Source of the DNA: Lachancea kluyveri NRRL Y-12651
Lineage: Eukaryota > Ascomycota > Saccharomycetes > Saccharomycetales > Saccharomycetaceae
Direction of reading: 5' to 3'
DNA: 64,000 bases
NCBI GenBank assembly: GCA_000149225.2
Contig: CM000688.1
Location: 434,001-498,000, forward strand
The number at the start of each line of letters is the position of its first letter. Positions within the stretch are counted from its first letter, which is position 1. Shown here one piece after another: positions 1 to 10,595 of the stretch. Position numbers and translations under genes: made by a program. The notes under the pieces were generated by a model. It was not told the origin of the DNA. It saw nothing but the letters and a program-made list of their open reading frames with translations, and made no database searches.

Positions 1-60
1 AACAGCACCTGGCAAATTTTGTCACGGCGGTAAGTTACTTCAACGCTGACATACTACAGA

Positions 61-1833
61 TCAAGCAGTATTTGGAACACCATCGCTGACGATGGTTTGG
101 TGGTCAAATATCTCATCGGGTGTCCCATTAAGCCTTTTCCATGTATATATACTGTTTCCTTGTGTATCAATCTCAAAAATACGAATGCGACGTTCAGTAC
201 CACCGTAACCAGCGTACCCACCTTCCCCACCTCCACCACCGTAACATAGCCATATTTTTTCGTCTTTAGAAATCGAATCTTCCAACAAGCAGTAGTCGTT
301 ACAGTGGTCGTGGCCAACCGATACTGCGCTTACCTTTAGATCATGTAATGCTTTAAGGCCACCAGAATTATATTTAGGTGCGGTGATTCCTTCCTTATAA
401 TTGCCAATAACTAGGTTTTGCTTGTCAGGTTCCTGTTGTGATTGAAAGTGCAAATACTCAGGTAGTGGAATATGGAAGAAAGCCATTGATAAATGGTTAC
501 CTCCGTAAGCTTCGTTTGCTTTTTTCAAATTCGTTTCGTAGTAATTTCTCATATAATCCCACTGCTCTTCCTTAATCCAGTCGTAACCGGGAAAGATCTT
601 TGGATTTGAAGAATACTTGTGAGAATCGAGAAAGTATAGCGATATGGCTGGTTGATTTTCAGAAGTAAATATTTGCTGAATGTAATTCCCTAGCCCAAAC
701 TTGCTATCTTTGGTATCATGTTGACTAAGCCTAAATATGGAATAAGGCAACTTTGCAACAATTTGAGACATTTCCCAGCGAGAGAGGCTGCCCTCATCGT
801 CGTGGTTACCCCAGACCATCGCAAATGGGATCTTCCGTGTTATAACAGGCTCCAAAACTTTTAGCAATGCGGTTTCCGAATCTTGCTTGCATTCATTACC
901 CATGATTTGGTCACCAGTAAACACAACTAAGTGAGGCTTTTCTCTATCTAAAACTCTGTTAATAAATTCCAAGGTCTTAGGGTCAGCTTCACAGGAGTCA
1001 TGCATCGGAAACTCGTCACGGCATTTACCCTTTCCAACGCTGAAGTGCAAATCTGCTAGTTGAACAATTTTAAATTTGCCACGAGAGTTCATTTTGAGAC
1101 TTACATCAAAAGCTTCATTTTTTGAAGTCAACCTTTTTGTAGTAATAAAACTGGGATACTTCCGGCTAGTGATGTACCACTCTTTGTTCAATGTCCAATC
1201 GGGTTTAGGATCAACGCAGTCCTCACCAAATAGAACATTAATTTCACTTAGAAAGCGGCTCTTCTGCAATGAGTCAAGTGTTATTGGTGAAGTATCGAGG
1301 AACAGATCATCCACTCTCTTTAGCCTGTCTGCTTCATCTTTAGAAATGTCCAAAATTCCATGTATTTGTGATTCCTTATCTTGAGAATGGAAATGGTTAG
1401 CCAAAAACTGAGAAACAGTTATAGTATCATAAAACAAATACTCAGAGGTACCAAACCAATGAAAGGGACGGGAGTTGAGTAAATCTTTGTTGATTTTTCT
1501 CCTTTTGGGAATCAAGTTGGTAGGGTGGGAATCGTACAGTTGGTGTGAGACATGACAGACCTCGCCTAACCTACCTATGTGTGTACAGCCCAGTTTACCA
1601 AAGTTGATTACAATCGTGGCATTGAGAGGTAAATCTTGTAGGTTAGAACCATCGAGCCATTCCTTCAGATTAGCCGACCAATCGTATATCGTTTTGACGG
1701 GAGCCGCATCCTTAACCCATGGCACAAAAGAATATATTCGATCAAAAGTGTATAGTATAAGTAGACTAAGTGGTAAACTAACGCACAGTACGTATACCAG
1801 AAATCTCGTATATCTTCTCGGTAATCTCATCAT
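61..1833 (-). CDS. DCR2: Dcr2-like metallophosphoesterase
   Basis: Calcineurin-type phosphoesterase, orthologue of S. cerevisiae DCR2 (YLR361C), whose product dephosphorylates Ire1 to damp the unfolded protein response and promotes G1 progression. I chose the ATG at 1833 (590 residues); the open frame runs ten codons further upstream without an ATG. A basic N terminus is followed by one hydrophobic segment at about residues 11-30, suggesting a membrane anchor. Metal-binding motifs appear in family order: ADLHF near 261, TGDQ near 307, GNHDD near 342 and VGHDH near 505. A glycine-rich stretch (GGGGGEGGYAGYGG) follows near 540. The next gene upstream is the small ORF at 2094-2327, the order found on S. 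cerevisiae chromosome XII. Identification is firm; the Ire1 role is transferred from S. cerevisiae. Confidence 0.93.
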   Translation of the reverse strand: MMRLPRRYTRFLVYVLCVSLPLSLLILYTFDRIYSFVPWVKDAAPVKTIYDWSANLKEWLDGSNLQDLPLNATIVINFGKLGCTHIGRLGEVCHVSHQLYDSHPTNLIPKRRKINKDLLNSRPFHWFGTSEYLFYDTITVSQFLANHFHSQDKESQIHGILDISKDEADRLKRVDDLFLDTSPITLDSLQKSRFLSEINVLFGEDCVDPKPDWTLNKEWYITSRKYPSFITTKRLTSKNEAFDVSLKMNSRGKFKIVQLADLHFSVGKGKCRDEFPMHDSCEADPKTLEFINRVLDREKPHLVVFTGDQIMGNECKQDSETALLKVLEPVITRKIPFAMVWGNHDDEGSLSRWEMSQIVAKLPYSIFRLSQHDTKDSKFGLGNYIQQIFTSENQPAISLYFLDSHKYSSNPKIFPGYDWIKEEQWDYMRNYYETNLKKANEAYGGNHLSMAFFHIPLPEYLHFQSQQEPDKQNLVIGNYKEGITAPKYNSGGLKALHDLKVSAVSVGHDHCNDYCLLEDSISKDEKIWLCYGGGGGEGGYAGYGGTERRIRIFEIDTQGNSIYTWKRLNGTPDEIFDHQTIVSDGVPNTA

Positions 1834-2093
1834 TTGCCTGGTATCAAGTCTTTCAGCCCCCAAGATACTACAGCATCAAATGAGGGATTGGTTATCCGTT
1901 TTCCGTGACATCTACCAAAGAAAAACGACAGATACACATGACCCTTAGCCATAGTAGGAAATGCGATGTCAATTGACTATTAATGTTCCCGATCAAGCCC
2001 ATTAGCTATGAAACCTGACGACCGTAATATTGATTGATTATTTGTAGCATAATTTTATACAGAGGAAAGCAAAGTTCCCAATTTGGAGAAGTT

Positions 2094-2327
2094 CTAGTGC
2101 TTTTCCCCCCTAGAAACTTGCTCCTCCCTTTTTTTGGCAAGTACCTCGTCACTAATGGCAGGCCTATGGCCATCGTTCATTACCAAGGGCGAGTTAGATG
2201 TAGGTCCACTCAAACGAGGCTGGAGGGTATGCGGTTTTAAAACTCTCTGTGGATCAACCTCGGCTGACCTGCCACCACGGTTTAAGTAAAGTTTCGGTGC
2301 CTCTTCTTTAGTATTATTGTTACCCAT
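2094..2327 (-). CDS. Small putative N-myristoylated protein (YLR361C-A position)
   Basis: A 77-codon ATG-initiated frame between DCR2 and STE11 on the DCR2 strand, the position and orientation of the uncharacterised S. cerevisiae gene YLR361C-A. The protein starts MGNNNT, which fits the N-myristoylation consensus (Gly2, small residue at position 6). It is rich in Pro, Arg and Lys, has no membrane segment, and ends in a charged segment (DEVLAKKREEQ). I cannot align it to YLR361C-A from memory, so orthology rests on synteny and size. Function is unknown; membrane association through a myristoyl group is inferred. Confidence 0.6.
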   Translation of the reverse strand: MGNNNTKEEAPKLYLNRGGRSAEVDPQRVLKPHTLQPRLSGPTSNSPLVMNDGHRPAISDEVLAKKREEQVSRGEKH

Positions 2328-2706
2328 CAGTAATAATAACTTTGCTAGCAGTAATGTTATACTAGTCTGATCTTGCTAGTGAATGGTAGTTCCACCAGCA
2401 ACCTTTAAAGAGGCTCATCTTCCAGCCCCATTCGTACATAAAGATCTACAAATCCAAAGTATACGTCAAAAGCGAGACAAATATATAAAATTCACAATAC
2501 TCATAATATTGAGATTTATGGGAAAAGTAAACAAAATTCGTGGGTTTCCGGGTATCCATTCACGTATTTTTTTACGAGGATTGTTAATCTCTAATTCGAT
2601 GTCAACGTCTCCATGAAGTTCCCGGCAGCCCTCTTGCCTCTCTCCTATTGATAGCCAGGCTTTGAATTTGAACAACCAGTGTTATTTGCATCGAAAAGAC
2701 TGTCGA
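2328..2706. other. Bidirectional intergenic region upstream of STE11
   Basis: About 380 bases between the divergent small ORF and STE11. AT-rich, with no convincing ORF; the STE11 frame runs 15 codons further upstream without an ATG. It presumably holds both promoters. I see no clear TGAAACA pheromone element here. Confidence 0.6.
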
Positions 2707-4896
2707 ATGATGAGCGAGCGTATGCTGTTTGTTGAGCAGTTTCTTGAAAGTTTGAACTGTCTCAAGTATTTGGACAAGTTTGTATCCTACGATCTGACTT
2801 CCCAAGAACAGATCCAATACCTGGACCAGGAAATCCTAACTGAAATAGGAATCACTAAAATTGGTGATCGGATTCGCATTCTAAACAAATGTGCTTCTTT
2901 GAGGAAGAGCAGTGGAAATAAAATGAGTAACCAGCTTAATGAAGTTATCCATAAGATTAATGCTCTTTCTACTGGTCCTTTGACCATTAATGAAGAATTG
3001 GTTACCGATAAACATTCTGTGATCTTCATTTTGAATGACGGCTCTGCAAAGAAGGTTAACGTCAATGGTTGTTTTAATGCCGACTCGATCAAAAAGAAGC
3101 TGATCAAAAGGTTGCCTTCGGAGTTTATTGCTACTACTCCTACAGGCGATGAAACGCGATCATCACAGGACTACGACGTATTCGTTGTTGATTACATGAA
3201 GAACGTTCTCCATCTATTATATGACGTCGAACTAGTCACGATTTGTCACTCAAGTGATCGTGTTGAGAAGAACAGATTGATTTTTGTTTCAAAGGATCAA
3301 ACCCCCAGCGACAAGGCAATCTTAACCTCTAAGAAACTTTATCTAAAGACCCTAAGCGTTATACATCAGCTGGGTTCTTTGTCCGCATTTATTAGCACTA
3401 CGCCCAATTCACAGGCCAACTTTCAAACCGCTAATGCTGTGGCTGCTCAACAGGTTCCTTCTGAATCTACAGTGCCTTCTAGCCGTCTTCGTATTGAAAA
3501 CGGCAAGGACAAAATCCGTCAAATTTTCAACCAAAGACCTCCAAGCGAGTTGATATCTACCAATCTGGCCGAGTATTTCCCTCACACTGACGTCAAAAGG
3601 CTACAAAAGACTCTAAGAAACTCTGTTCGTCAATCTGTGAGACTGAGCATGATAAGAGACTCAGATGGTTCGAAGATTGGCCACAGTAATAATGTGGGTG
3701 ATATTTGGATAAACAACTCCAATGCAGTAGACAAAGCTCTTCTACAAAGCTTAGACAGTCAAAGTGCTAGCCAGAAGGCCCTGGTTCATGAAGATACGCT
3801 AAACTTGAATGCAAACAACAGAAGATCTGTTATGTCTCGTTTTTCCACCATGATGTCTCCTCCCAATAGACCTGATGTACAGTCCAATAAACAAAGCGGA
3901 GCAAGCCGTAAACCAGAACGTATCGAATTATGGAATTCTGACTCTGAGGGTGAGGAAGATGAAGATGAGGACATCATTTCGTTGCCAACCAAGGTCGCTA
4001 CACCAAAGTCCTGGTTGAAAGGTGCACGCATCGGATCTGGTAGTTTTGGTAGCGTATACTTGGGTATGAATGCGCAAACTGGTGAGCTCATGGCTGTAAA
4101 ACAGGTTGAGTTGCAACCAAGCGCTGTGACAGCAGGTGTTATGCCCGCTTCTGAAGAAACCAAGAAACAACAAATCCAAGTGGCCAACGGTACAGCAGCT
4201 GCCAAGAACACTTCTCAGATTCACAAAAAAATGATCGATGCCCTTCAACACGAAATGAACCTGTTAAAAGAACTGCATCACGAGAATATCGTTACTTATT
4301 ATGGTTCTTCTCAAGAAGGTGGTAATTTGAACATTTTCTTGGAGTATGTTCCTGGTGGTTCTGTGTCCTCCATGCTGAACAATTACGGCCCGTTTGAAGA
4401 ACCGTTGATAAAAAATTTTACGAGGCAAATACTGATTGGGTTAGCTTATTTGCACAGAAAAAATATTATTCATAGAGACATCAAGGGTGCTAATGTCTTG
4501 ATTGATATCAAAGGTTGCGTTAAAATTACCGACTTCGGTATCTCAAAGAAGCTCTCTCCCTTAAACAAGCAGCAAAACAAAAGAGCGTCCTTACAAGGAT
4601 CTGTATACTGGATGGCCCCTGAGGTTGTGAAACAGGTTGTCACCACTGAGAAGGCAGATATTTGGTCTGTCGGTTGCCTTGTCGTGGAGATGTTCACCGG
4701 TAAACATCCTTTTCCCGACTTTTCTCAAATGCAGGCAATATTCAAGATTGGTACAAACACTATCCCAGAATTACCATCTTGGATCAGTGATGATGCAAAG
4801 AAATTTTTATTAAAGACATTTGAATTAGACTATAAAAAGAGACCCAGTAGTTTGGAACTATTGCAGCACACATGGCTAGACACCACGGTTTTGTAA
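2707..4896 (+). CDS. STE11: MAPKKK Ste11
   Basis: MAP kinase kinase kinase of the pheromone, filamentous and HOG cascades; it phosphorylates Ste7 or Pbs2 on the Ste5, Ste50 or Sho1 platforms. The start is the ATG at 2707 (a second ATG follows at once), giving 729 residues against 717 in S. cerevisiae. Order of parts: SAM domain at about 6-68 (Ste50 binding), a highly conserved Ras-association-like region at about 100-210, a Ser-rich autoinhibitory linker, an acidic patch, and a protein kinase domain from about 434. The glycine loop GSGSFGSV, Lys465 of [11 protein letters not shown] (Asp591) and DFG (Asp609) are all present, so the kinase should be active. A low-complexity insert lies between the catalytic lysine and helix C. 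It is next to PEP5 here, unlike in S. cerevisiae. Confidence 0.96.
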   Translation: MMSERMLFVEQFLESLNCLKYLDKFVSYDLTSQEQIQYLDQEILTEIGITKIGDRIRILNKCASLRKSSGNKMSNQLNEVIHKINALSTGPLTINEELVTDKHSVIFILNDGSAKKVNVNGCFNADSIKKKLIKRLPSEFIATTPTGDETRSSQDYDVFVVDYMKNVLHLLYDVELVTICHSSDRVEKNRLIFVSKDQTPSDKAILTSKKLYLKTLSVIHQLGSLSAFISTTPNSQANFQTANAVAAQQVPSESTVPSSRLRIENGKDKIRQIFNQRPPSELISTNLAEYFPHTDVKRLQKTLRNSVRQSVRLSMIRDSDGSKIGHSNNVGDIWINNSNAVDKALLQSLDSQSASQKALVHEDTLNLNANNRRSVMSRFSTMMSPPNRPDVQSNKQSGASRKPERIELWNSDSEGEEDEDEDIISLPTKVATPKSWLKGARIGSGSFGSVYLGMNAQTGELMAVKQVELQPSAVTAGVMPASEETKKQQIQVANGTAAAKNTSQIHKKMIDALQHEMNLLKELHHENIVTYYGSSQEGGNLNIFLEYVPGGSVSSMLNNYGPFEEPLIKNFTRQILIGLAYLHRKNIIHRDIKGANVLIDIKGCVKITDFGISKKLSPLNKQQNKRASLQGSVYWMAPEVVKQVVTTEKADIWSVGCLVVEMFTGKHPFPDFSQMQAIFKIGTNTIPELPSWISDDAKKFLLKTFELDYKKRPSSLELLQHTWLDTTVL

Positions 4897-5232
4897 ATAC
4901 TAGATTAATTTCCCCTTTCTCCTCACCTTCTTTTCTCATATCCATAAATATGTATTCAAAATATTTATTAGCATAAGCAATATCAATCGAACAGAGAAAA
5001 GAACAATACTGGTTTTCTCAAATACCATTTCTCCATAGATCATGGTTTCTCGTCTAAGAAGAAAAGGTCATGTGACTATCAAAATCCATACACCATAACA
5101 TGCGTTTCTACAATTCATCGTCGCTGAGATTATTCCAAACACCTTCAGAAACTACTTTGAGGAAATTGCATAGAAAGGAAACAAGGAGAGAAAAACCAAC
5201 TGCCAGTTTCTTAAAGACCAATTAAATTTCCT
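4897..5232. other. STE11-PEP5 intergenic region (synteny junction)
   Basis: 336 AT-rich bases with no ORF. The genes to the left match S. cerevisiae chromosome XII and those to the right match XIII/XV, so an ancestral or lineage-specific rearrangement junction lies here. No tRNA, LTR or repeat is visible at the join. A GTCATGTGAC palindrome-like E-box sits near 5067. Confidence 0.6.
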
Positions 5233-8200
5233 ATGTCTTTTAGTTCATGGAGACAGTTCCAGTTTTTTGAAAACACACCGATCAGAGACCCTCAGCTGGG
5301 CAGCGACTCCCCCCTATACTCTGATCCCACACTCTCTGCGGTAACTCCATTGGGTGCTGGTAGACTGGCTATCGCTGTCCAGTCTACAGTAATAAAGTTG
5401 GTTGACTTGGAAAAATCTTCTGTAATTTGTCAGTACAATGCTTACCAAGCCGGCTACCAGATAACATATTTGCAAAGCATATCCGACTCGTTTATCGTTA
5501 GTGTCGGCGAGTACCTTGGAAAACCAAGCTCTATAAAGGTATGGAAGATGGAAAAAACACCAAAAGATGAACACGGTTACCATTCAATGGTCGAAGTGAA
5601 AAATGGTAACAATACGTTCCCGATATCAGCCATTTGCATATCTCCCGACTTAACTTGTCTTGTCATAGGCTTTATTAACGGTAGAATCGTGCTAGTAAGA
5701 GGCGACTTATCTCGTGACCGTGGTTCTAGGCAAAGAGTTATTTATGATGATCCCAACAGAGAACCTACTACTGCATTACAGTTAAATACCCAGTCCTCTG
5801 CCTGTTTTGCATCTACCACGTCGAGAATAATGGTTTTCAGTACTACTGGTCGAAACAATGGCAAACCAGACTTAACACTTAACAAAAACACTGGCGTTGA
5901 TTTGAACTGTAGCTGTATTAGTACTAATGGCCAAGAGTTTATATGCTGCTCAAAAGATTCTCTCGAATTTTACAAGGTCACTGGCGAAAAACACTCCTTG
6001 GTTATTGATATCCCCATGAAGAAGAGAATCTACCAAATTGACAACGATCATGTTTTGATTGTATCAGGTGTAAACTCTTCGAATTCCACTGCATTAAATG
6101 TCAGCAATGCTGCTGCTTCAAACAACAGAATTTTAATCTTAGACACGAGGAATAAGTTAGTTGCGATGAACTTATTGATCTCCAACTCCGTTATCGATAT
6201 TTTTAATGGCGTGTTCGATGGGAAATCGTCTATTTTCTTGTTGGCCTCGGATGGTGTAATCCATAAAATTAACCAAAAACTAATTGAAGACCAGCTGCAG
6301 ATTGTCACTCAGAGGGAGTTGTTCCCCACAGCATTGCAACTTGCGGCTCAGCACCCTGACAAAATAAGTGGTATGAAAATTCAAGAAATTAGAAAGCAGT
6401 ACGGTGACTATTTATACAGAAAGAACATGAAGTCCGAAGCTATTGAGCAATACGTGCAATGTTTGGATGTGACTGAGACCAGTGAAATTATTTCCAAATT
6501 CGGGATCGAGAAAACTTCCACTTCAGATGAGGTTTTCAATTTGTCCCATTACTTGTGGTCGCTTGTAAAACGGGGTGTGGGGAACTGTGATCACGTTACA
6601 TTATTGCTTATTGCCCTCATCAAACTGAAAGATAAAGATAGCATTGACAATTTTATTTCACACTTCAGTAGATCTGGGGCCTACATCGAGGAGGGAGAAG
6701 TCGAAGAGAGTTGGAACGAAGACGACGAGACCTATTTTTATTCAGATGTCAACCTCTTTGATCTCAATCTAGTGTTGCGTTTGTTAGAAGAAGCCAACTT
6801 TCCATCGCAGGCTTATAGACTCGCTAGAAAATTTTCTAGAGATCCATTGATCATCGTTGATGTAATTTTAACCAACCTAAATGATCCAAAATCTGCTTTG
6901 CGCTACATTAAAAGTTTACCTGTAGATGACACCTTACGCGTGTTGATCACTTTTTCCAAGCTTTTGTTAGAGAAACTACCCAATGACACCAATGCATTGC
7001 TCATCAAGGTTTTCACAGGAAAGTACAGACCAGAAAAATACGAAGATAAAATATCGGAGCAGAATGGTTCCAGCGTGCCTCATGAAAAGACAGTTTTTCA
7101 CAGCTACAACGCCTTTATGAGTTACATGTACCCAACTAAGGAACCGTCTCCGTCGAGTTCTTCTGAACAGGAAAAAGTTGGCGATCGGCCAACATATCAC
7201 CCTCCCAGACCAAATTTAATATTTACATCATTTATCAAAAAGCCTTTCGAGCTTGTTGTGTTCCTGGAGGCATGTCTTGAAAGTTATAATGAATACAAGG
7301 GGTTTGATAAGGATAAACAAGAAATTTTAACGACTTTGTATGATGTTTATCTTTCCCTATCCAAAGAAGATATTCCAGAACGCCAAACCGAATGGAGGAG
7401 TAAGGCTGTAAGAGTGTTTAGGGAAAGTGAGAAGCTGGTTCTTTCCACCAATGATTCCAATAAATCAGTGACTACGAAAGCTTCGGCTTCCAATACAGTT
7501 GACAACTCCCTGATGATGTTGATTTCTCACATGAATGACGTCGACCTACACTCTATCGCTGAAAAGGACGACGACGAAGTGCGCTCAGAGCTGTCAACAA
7601 TCAACAAAGCCAACCTAACCGATACCTTTAGGTCTATGCATTTAACAGGTGAGGTGAAAAATTGTCTAAAGTTTTTAGACAAATACGGTGAACATGAACC
7701 ACTACTGTACAAGATGGCTTTAACTTTCTTTACATCCTCAAAACACGTATTCCGAGAGATAGGCGGCGATCCAGTTTTCAAAAAGAATGTATTAGAAAAA
7801 ATTATCGAGTTGGATCTAATGTCTCCGTTAGACATATTACAAGTACTAGGATCCACCAACGTTGCCACTTTTGGCCTCATTCAAGACTTCTTAGTCAACT
7901 ATATCGATTCAGAAACTCGCGAAATTGATAATAACGAAAAATTGATAAAGTCATACGAGCTTGAATTAGAAGAGAAACAGCAGAAGCTGTCAGAATTTTC
8001 CCGCCTAGATACTCCGTTACAGATTAAAACAAGAAATCAATTTTGCCACATGTGCCATACGCTTCTTGACCTTCCAATAGTTTACTTCAAATGTGGGCAT
8101 ACATATCATCAGAGATGTTTGAGCGAGGAAGACATACTGTCAGAGGCGGACAAACTATTCAAATGTCCTCAATGTATCGTTGAACTTGAAACATCCAACA

Positions 8201-8349
8201 AAATGAAAATTGCTCAGAGTGAAATGGAAACTAAGACAGAATTGCTCAGGGTCGCCCTATCCAGTAAAGAGAACAGTAAAGATCGTTTTAAAGTTGTCAC
8301 AGAATTCATTGGTAGGGGTGGGCTAGATTCGTCAAGAGTGACCATATAA
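5233..8349 (+). CDS. PEP5: Vps11/Pep5, HOPS-CORVET core subunit
   Basis: Core subunit of the CORVET and HOPS tethering complexes that drive endosome and vacuole fusion; also described as an E3 ubiquitin ligase in S. cerevisiae (YMR231W). The 1038-residue product starts MSFSSWRQFQ, nearly identical to the S. cerevisiae N terminus, which fixes the ATG. The N-terminal third is beta-propeller-like and the middle is alpha-solenoid. A C-terminal RING-H2 finger begins at Cys938 (CHMC, then CGHTYHQRC, then CPQC near 980) with its ligands intact. FUS2 follows in the same order as on chromosome XIII. Confidence 0.96.
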   Translation: MSFSSWRQFQFFENTPIRDPQLGSDSPLYSDPTLSAVTPLGAGRLAIAVQSTVIKLVDLEKSSVICQYNAYQAGYQITYLQSISDSFIVSVGEYLGKPSSIKVWKMEKTPKDEHGYHSMVEVKNGNNTFPISAICISPDLTCLVIGFINGRIVLVRGDLSRDRGSRQRVIYDDPNREPTTALQLNTQSSACFASTTSRIMVFSTTGRNNGKPDLTLNKNTGVDLNCSCISTNGQEFICCSKDSLEFYKVTGEKHSLVIDIPMKKRIYQIDNDHVLIVSGVNSSNSTALNVSNAAASNNRILILDTRNKLVAMNLLISNSVIDIFNGVFDGKSSIFLLASDGVIHKINQKLIEDQLQIVTQRELFPTALQLAAQHPDKISGMKIQEIRKQYGDYLYRKNMKSEAIEQYVQCLDVTETSEIISKFGIEKTSTSDEVFNLSHYLWSLVKRGVGNCDHVTLLLIALIKLKDKDSIDNFISHFSRSGAYIEEGEVEESWNEDDETYFYSDVNLFDLNLVLRLLEEANFPSQAYRLARKFSRDPLIIVDVILTNLNDPKSALRYIKSLPVDDTLRVLITFSKLLLEKLPNDTNALLIKVFTGKYRPEKYEDKISEQNGSSVPHEKTVFHSYNAFMSYMYPTKEPSPSSSSEQEKVGDRPTYHPPRPNLIFTSFIKKPFELVVFLEACLESYNEYKGFDKDKQEILTTLYDVYLSLSKEDIPERQTEWRSKAVRVFRESEKLVLSTNDSNKSVTTKASASNTVDNSLMMLISHMNDVDLHSIAEKDDDEVRSELSTINKANLTDTFRSMHLTGEVKNCLKFLDKYGEHEPLLYKMALTFFTSSKHVFREIGGDPVFKKNVLEKIIELDLMSPLDILQVLGSTNVATFGLIQDFLVNYIDSETREIDNNEKLIKSYELELEEKQQKLSEFSRLDTPLQIKTRNQFCHMCHTLLDLPIVYFKCGHTYHQRCLSEEDILSEADKLFKCPQCIVELETSNKMKIAQSEMETKTELLRVALSSKENSKDRFKVVTEFIGRGGLDSSRVTI

Positions 8350-8384
8350 CGGTTTTTAGTGCCGCGTAAACTGTGACATACATC

Positions 8385-8414
8385 TGAAACACACTTGACA
8401 CATTACTTGAAACA
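8385..8414 (+). promoter_or_regulatory. Two pheromone response elements upstream of FUS2
   Basis: Two exact TGAAACA motifs at 8385-8391 and 8408-8414, in the same orientation and 23 bp apart start to start, lie 61-90 bp before the FUS2 ATG. TGAAACA is the Ste12 binding site, and multiple copies are typical of mating-induced genes. Binding is inferred. Confidence 0.8.
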
Positions 8415-8474
8415 AGTATCTGGCACCAGGCCATGAGGCGGACTGTAGTATATAAAATGCCAGCTGTTTAATGC

Positions 8475-10595
8475 ATGATGAATCTTGTTCTGCGCAGTGC
8501 AAGATTTTCAAAGTCTGATAGCATCTTTCAATCAGTTAGAATAATGCTCAAATCTACAAATTCTATCTACCAGCTGGATTATCCAGCAAAAAACGTCATG
8601 ACGCCTATCAGAGACTATACCAACGATTACTTTCACGAAAATGACTCCAAATTGGGGGTAAACGTTTACAGGAATGGCACCAATGGGAAATATTCTCGTA
8701 ACCCATACAACAGGCCTCTCCGTGGTACCGCAGATAGTGACTATGATACAGATCGTGTAATACAAGAATGTAACGCTAGTAAACGAGGAAGAGACGAGGA
8801 GGATAAGGAGATAATACAGAAGAAGCCACCCAGCTTAAACCTGGTATGGGATGCCTTTAATGAACCATCACAGAAAAAAACCTACTCTCCGTTGGATTTG
8901 CACAAATTCAAAGATTATATGACATTGGAATCTCCAAGAATTGACCCCAAGCTGAGTAATTTATTGCAGACAATTCAAAACTTAGTTGAAACTGAAGAAA
9001 AGTATGCCAGAGTCTTGGAGATTTCTAATGCGGTATACAGAAGAGAGCTCCATGAAAATAGGAAGTTTAAGAATAAACTTTTAAACAAGAACTCAAACGA
9101 AGAGTTATTACTTTTCGGAAACATCGACACGATATTTTCTTTGAGTAAAATCTTTGTCAGATCTATAATGGATTCCTTATCGAAGTGTTCTGGGGTTAAA
9201 TTTTCTAGCGACACTTTTTGGACTGATCTGAAGATGAATCCACAGTTAGCTTCAGAGGCTTTGAACAGTCTGAAAATTTCAGACATCTTAGAGTCACACT
9301 TCCATAAGATAAAATCAACCTATTCGAGTTACGCAATTAGCCATCAGAAACAGGTGGATTTTCTGGAGGACTTGAAAAAGAAGAAGACTACGATATTCTA
9401 CAAATGGTACGGAGAGTGTCTAAAAAAGTCAAATTACATAAAGCTAGAGGACATCTTAAAAAGGCCTGTAGAAAGACTGGAAGAGTGGGCTGACATAGTG
9501 GAGGATATTCTACTGTACGGTGATAACTTTCTTTCAAAGGATTCACAAACAAAGTTATCCAACTTCAACACACTTTATTTGGTATTTATGCGAGACCTGA
9601 AAAGGGATGTTACAGAGTACGGCCAAAATGCTAGCTATGAGTTTAGCTTGACACCTACTGAGATCATCAACCTTTATGGAAATTTTACCAATCAAGGAAA
9701 AAAAAGTTTGCCTGATTTTTCAGAGAAGCGTTCGAAGCAGCAAACGAGTGCTTCAATCGTCTCCACATCCTCTAGTAAGTATACAGACTCAAGCCTCTCC
9801 TCTTTTGGTGTTAAGGTAGCTAATACAGAGTGCACTGAACGGGCCGACCCCAATGAAAATACGTTGGACGATTGGGTCAAAAAATTTAAAAGGATTCGTA
9901 AGAGTTTGATAAAGCTGGAAGACGAAATTAACAAGAATGACCTGGTCGCAATTTTGGATAAAAATTTAAGGCAAGCAGAGACTTGGCAGAAGTTCATGGA
10001 ATTTGAATCACCCAATGAGTTTATTGTTAACCATGATAACGTCACATCTATTTATTCTGCCTACATTGAGAAAATCCACCAACAAAGACAGAGCGCAATG
10101 ATGCTAAAGTTATCTGACTTACAAAAACGTGTGATTGTTCCATTAAAGAGCATGATCGAGACCAGTTCATCAGTAGAGAGCAAAATACAGGACCTACAAA
10201 CTTTAAAAAGAGAATACATGGTATTCCTGAGGGATAAGTCACACCATGATATTAAGAAAGAGGCCATGGCTAAACATTTTGAAGGTTTGCAAAATCAACT
10301 CTTGCAAGAATTACCACAGTATATCCAACTGATCCACTACAGTGTAGAAACTTTATTGTTGGTATACAACAAGGTCATGATGCAATACATGGAAATACTT
10401 TCAGGAGGCGAAAAGTTCTTGCGTAAGGAACTGGACTTACTGGAATCTGGGGATAGAGAACTGGGAGATAATTTTGATATACTGCAGATGTTTTCTTCTT
10501 CAAGGTTTTACACGAAACAAGCGGTTCGTGAGAATTGGAAGAACGGAGATAACCCAAGCTGCAGCAGGGTAGTACGTAAGATGTTTGAACTTTAA
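8475..10595 (+). CDS. FUS2: Cell-fusion protein Fus2
   Basis: Orthologue of S. cerevisiae FUS2 (YMR232W, 677 residues; 706 here). In mating cells the protein moves to the shmoo tip with Rvs161 and, through its Rho-GEF-like domain and Cdc42 contact, promotes cell-wall removal and cell fusion. The Dbl-homology-like region spans about residues 155-320 (starts near ETEEKYARVLE, with the KRPVERL motif late in it); the C-terminal part is coiled and BAR-like. The start is the ATG at 8475, directly upstream codons being out of frame. Two Ste12 sites precede it, supporting pheromone induction. It directly follows PEP5, as in S. cerevisiae. Confidence 0.92.
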   Translation: MMNLVLRSARFSKSDSIFQSVRIMLKSTNSIYQLDYPAKNVMTPIRDYTNDYFHENDSKLGVNVYRNGTNGKYSRNPYNRPLRGTADSDYDTDRVIQECNASKRGRDEEDKEIIQKKPPSLNLVWDAFNEPSQKKTYSPLDLHKFKDYMTLESPRIDPKLSNLLQTIQNLVETEEKYARVLEISNAVYRRELHENRKFKNKLLNKNSNEELLLFGNIDTIFSLSKIFVRSIMDSLSKCSGVKFSSDTFWTDLKMNPQLASEALNSLKISDILESHFHKIKSTYSSYAISHQKQVDFLEDLKKKKTTIFYKWYGECLKKSNYIKLEDILKRPVERLEEWADIVEDILLYGDNFLSKDSQTKLSNFNTLYLVFMRDLKRDVTEYGQNASYEFSLTPTEIINLYGNFTNQGKKSLPDFSEKRSKQQTSASIVSTSSSKYTDSSLSSFGVKVANTECTERADPNENTLDDWVKKFKRIRKSLIKLEDEINKNDLVAILDKNLRQAETWQKFMEFESPNEFIVNHDNVTSIYSAYIEKIHQQRQSAMMLKLSDLQKRVIVPLKSMIETSSSVESKIQDLQTLKREYMVFLRDKSHHDIKKEAMAKHFEGLQNQLLQELPQYIQLIHYSVETLLLVYNKVMMQYMEILSGGEKFLRKELDLLESGDRELGDNFDILQMFSSSRFYTKQAVRENWKNGDNPSCSRVVRKMFEL

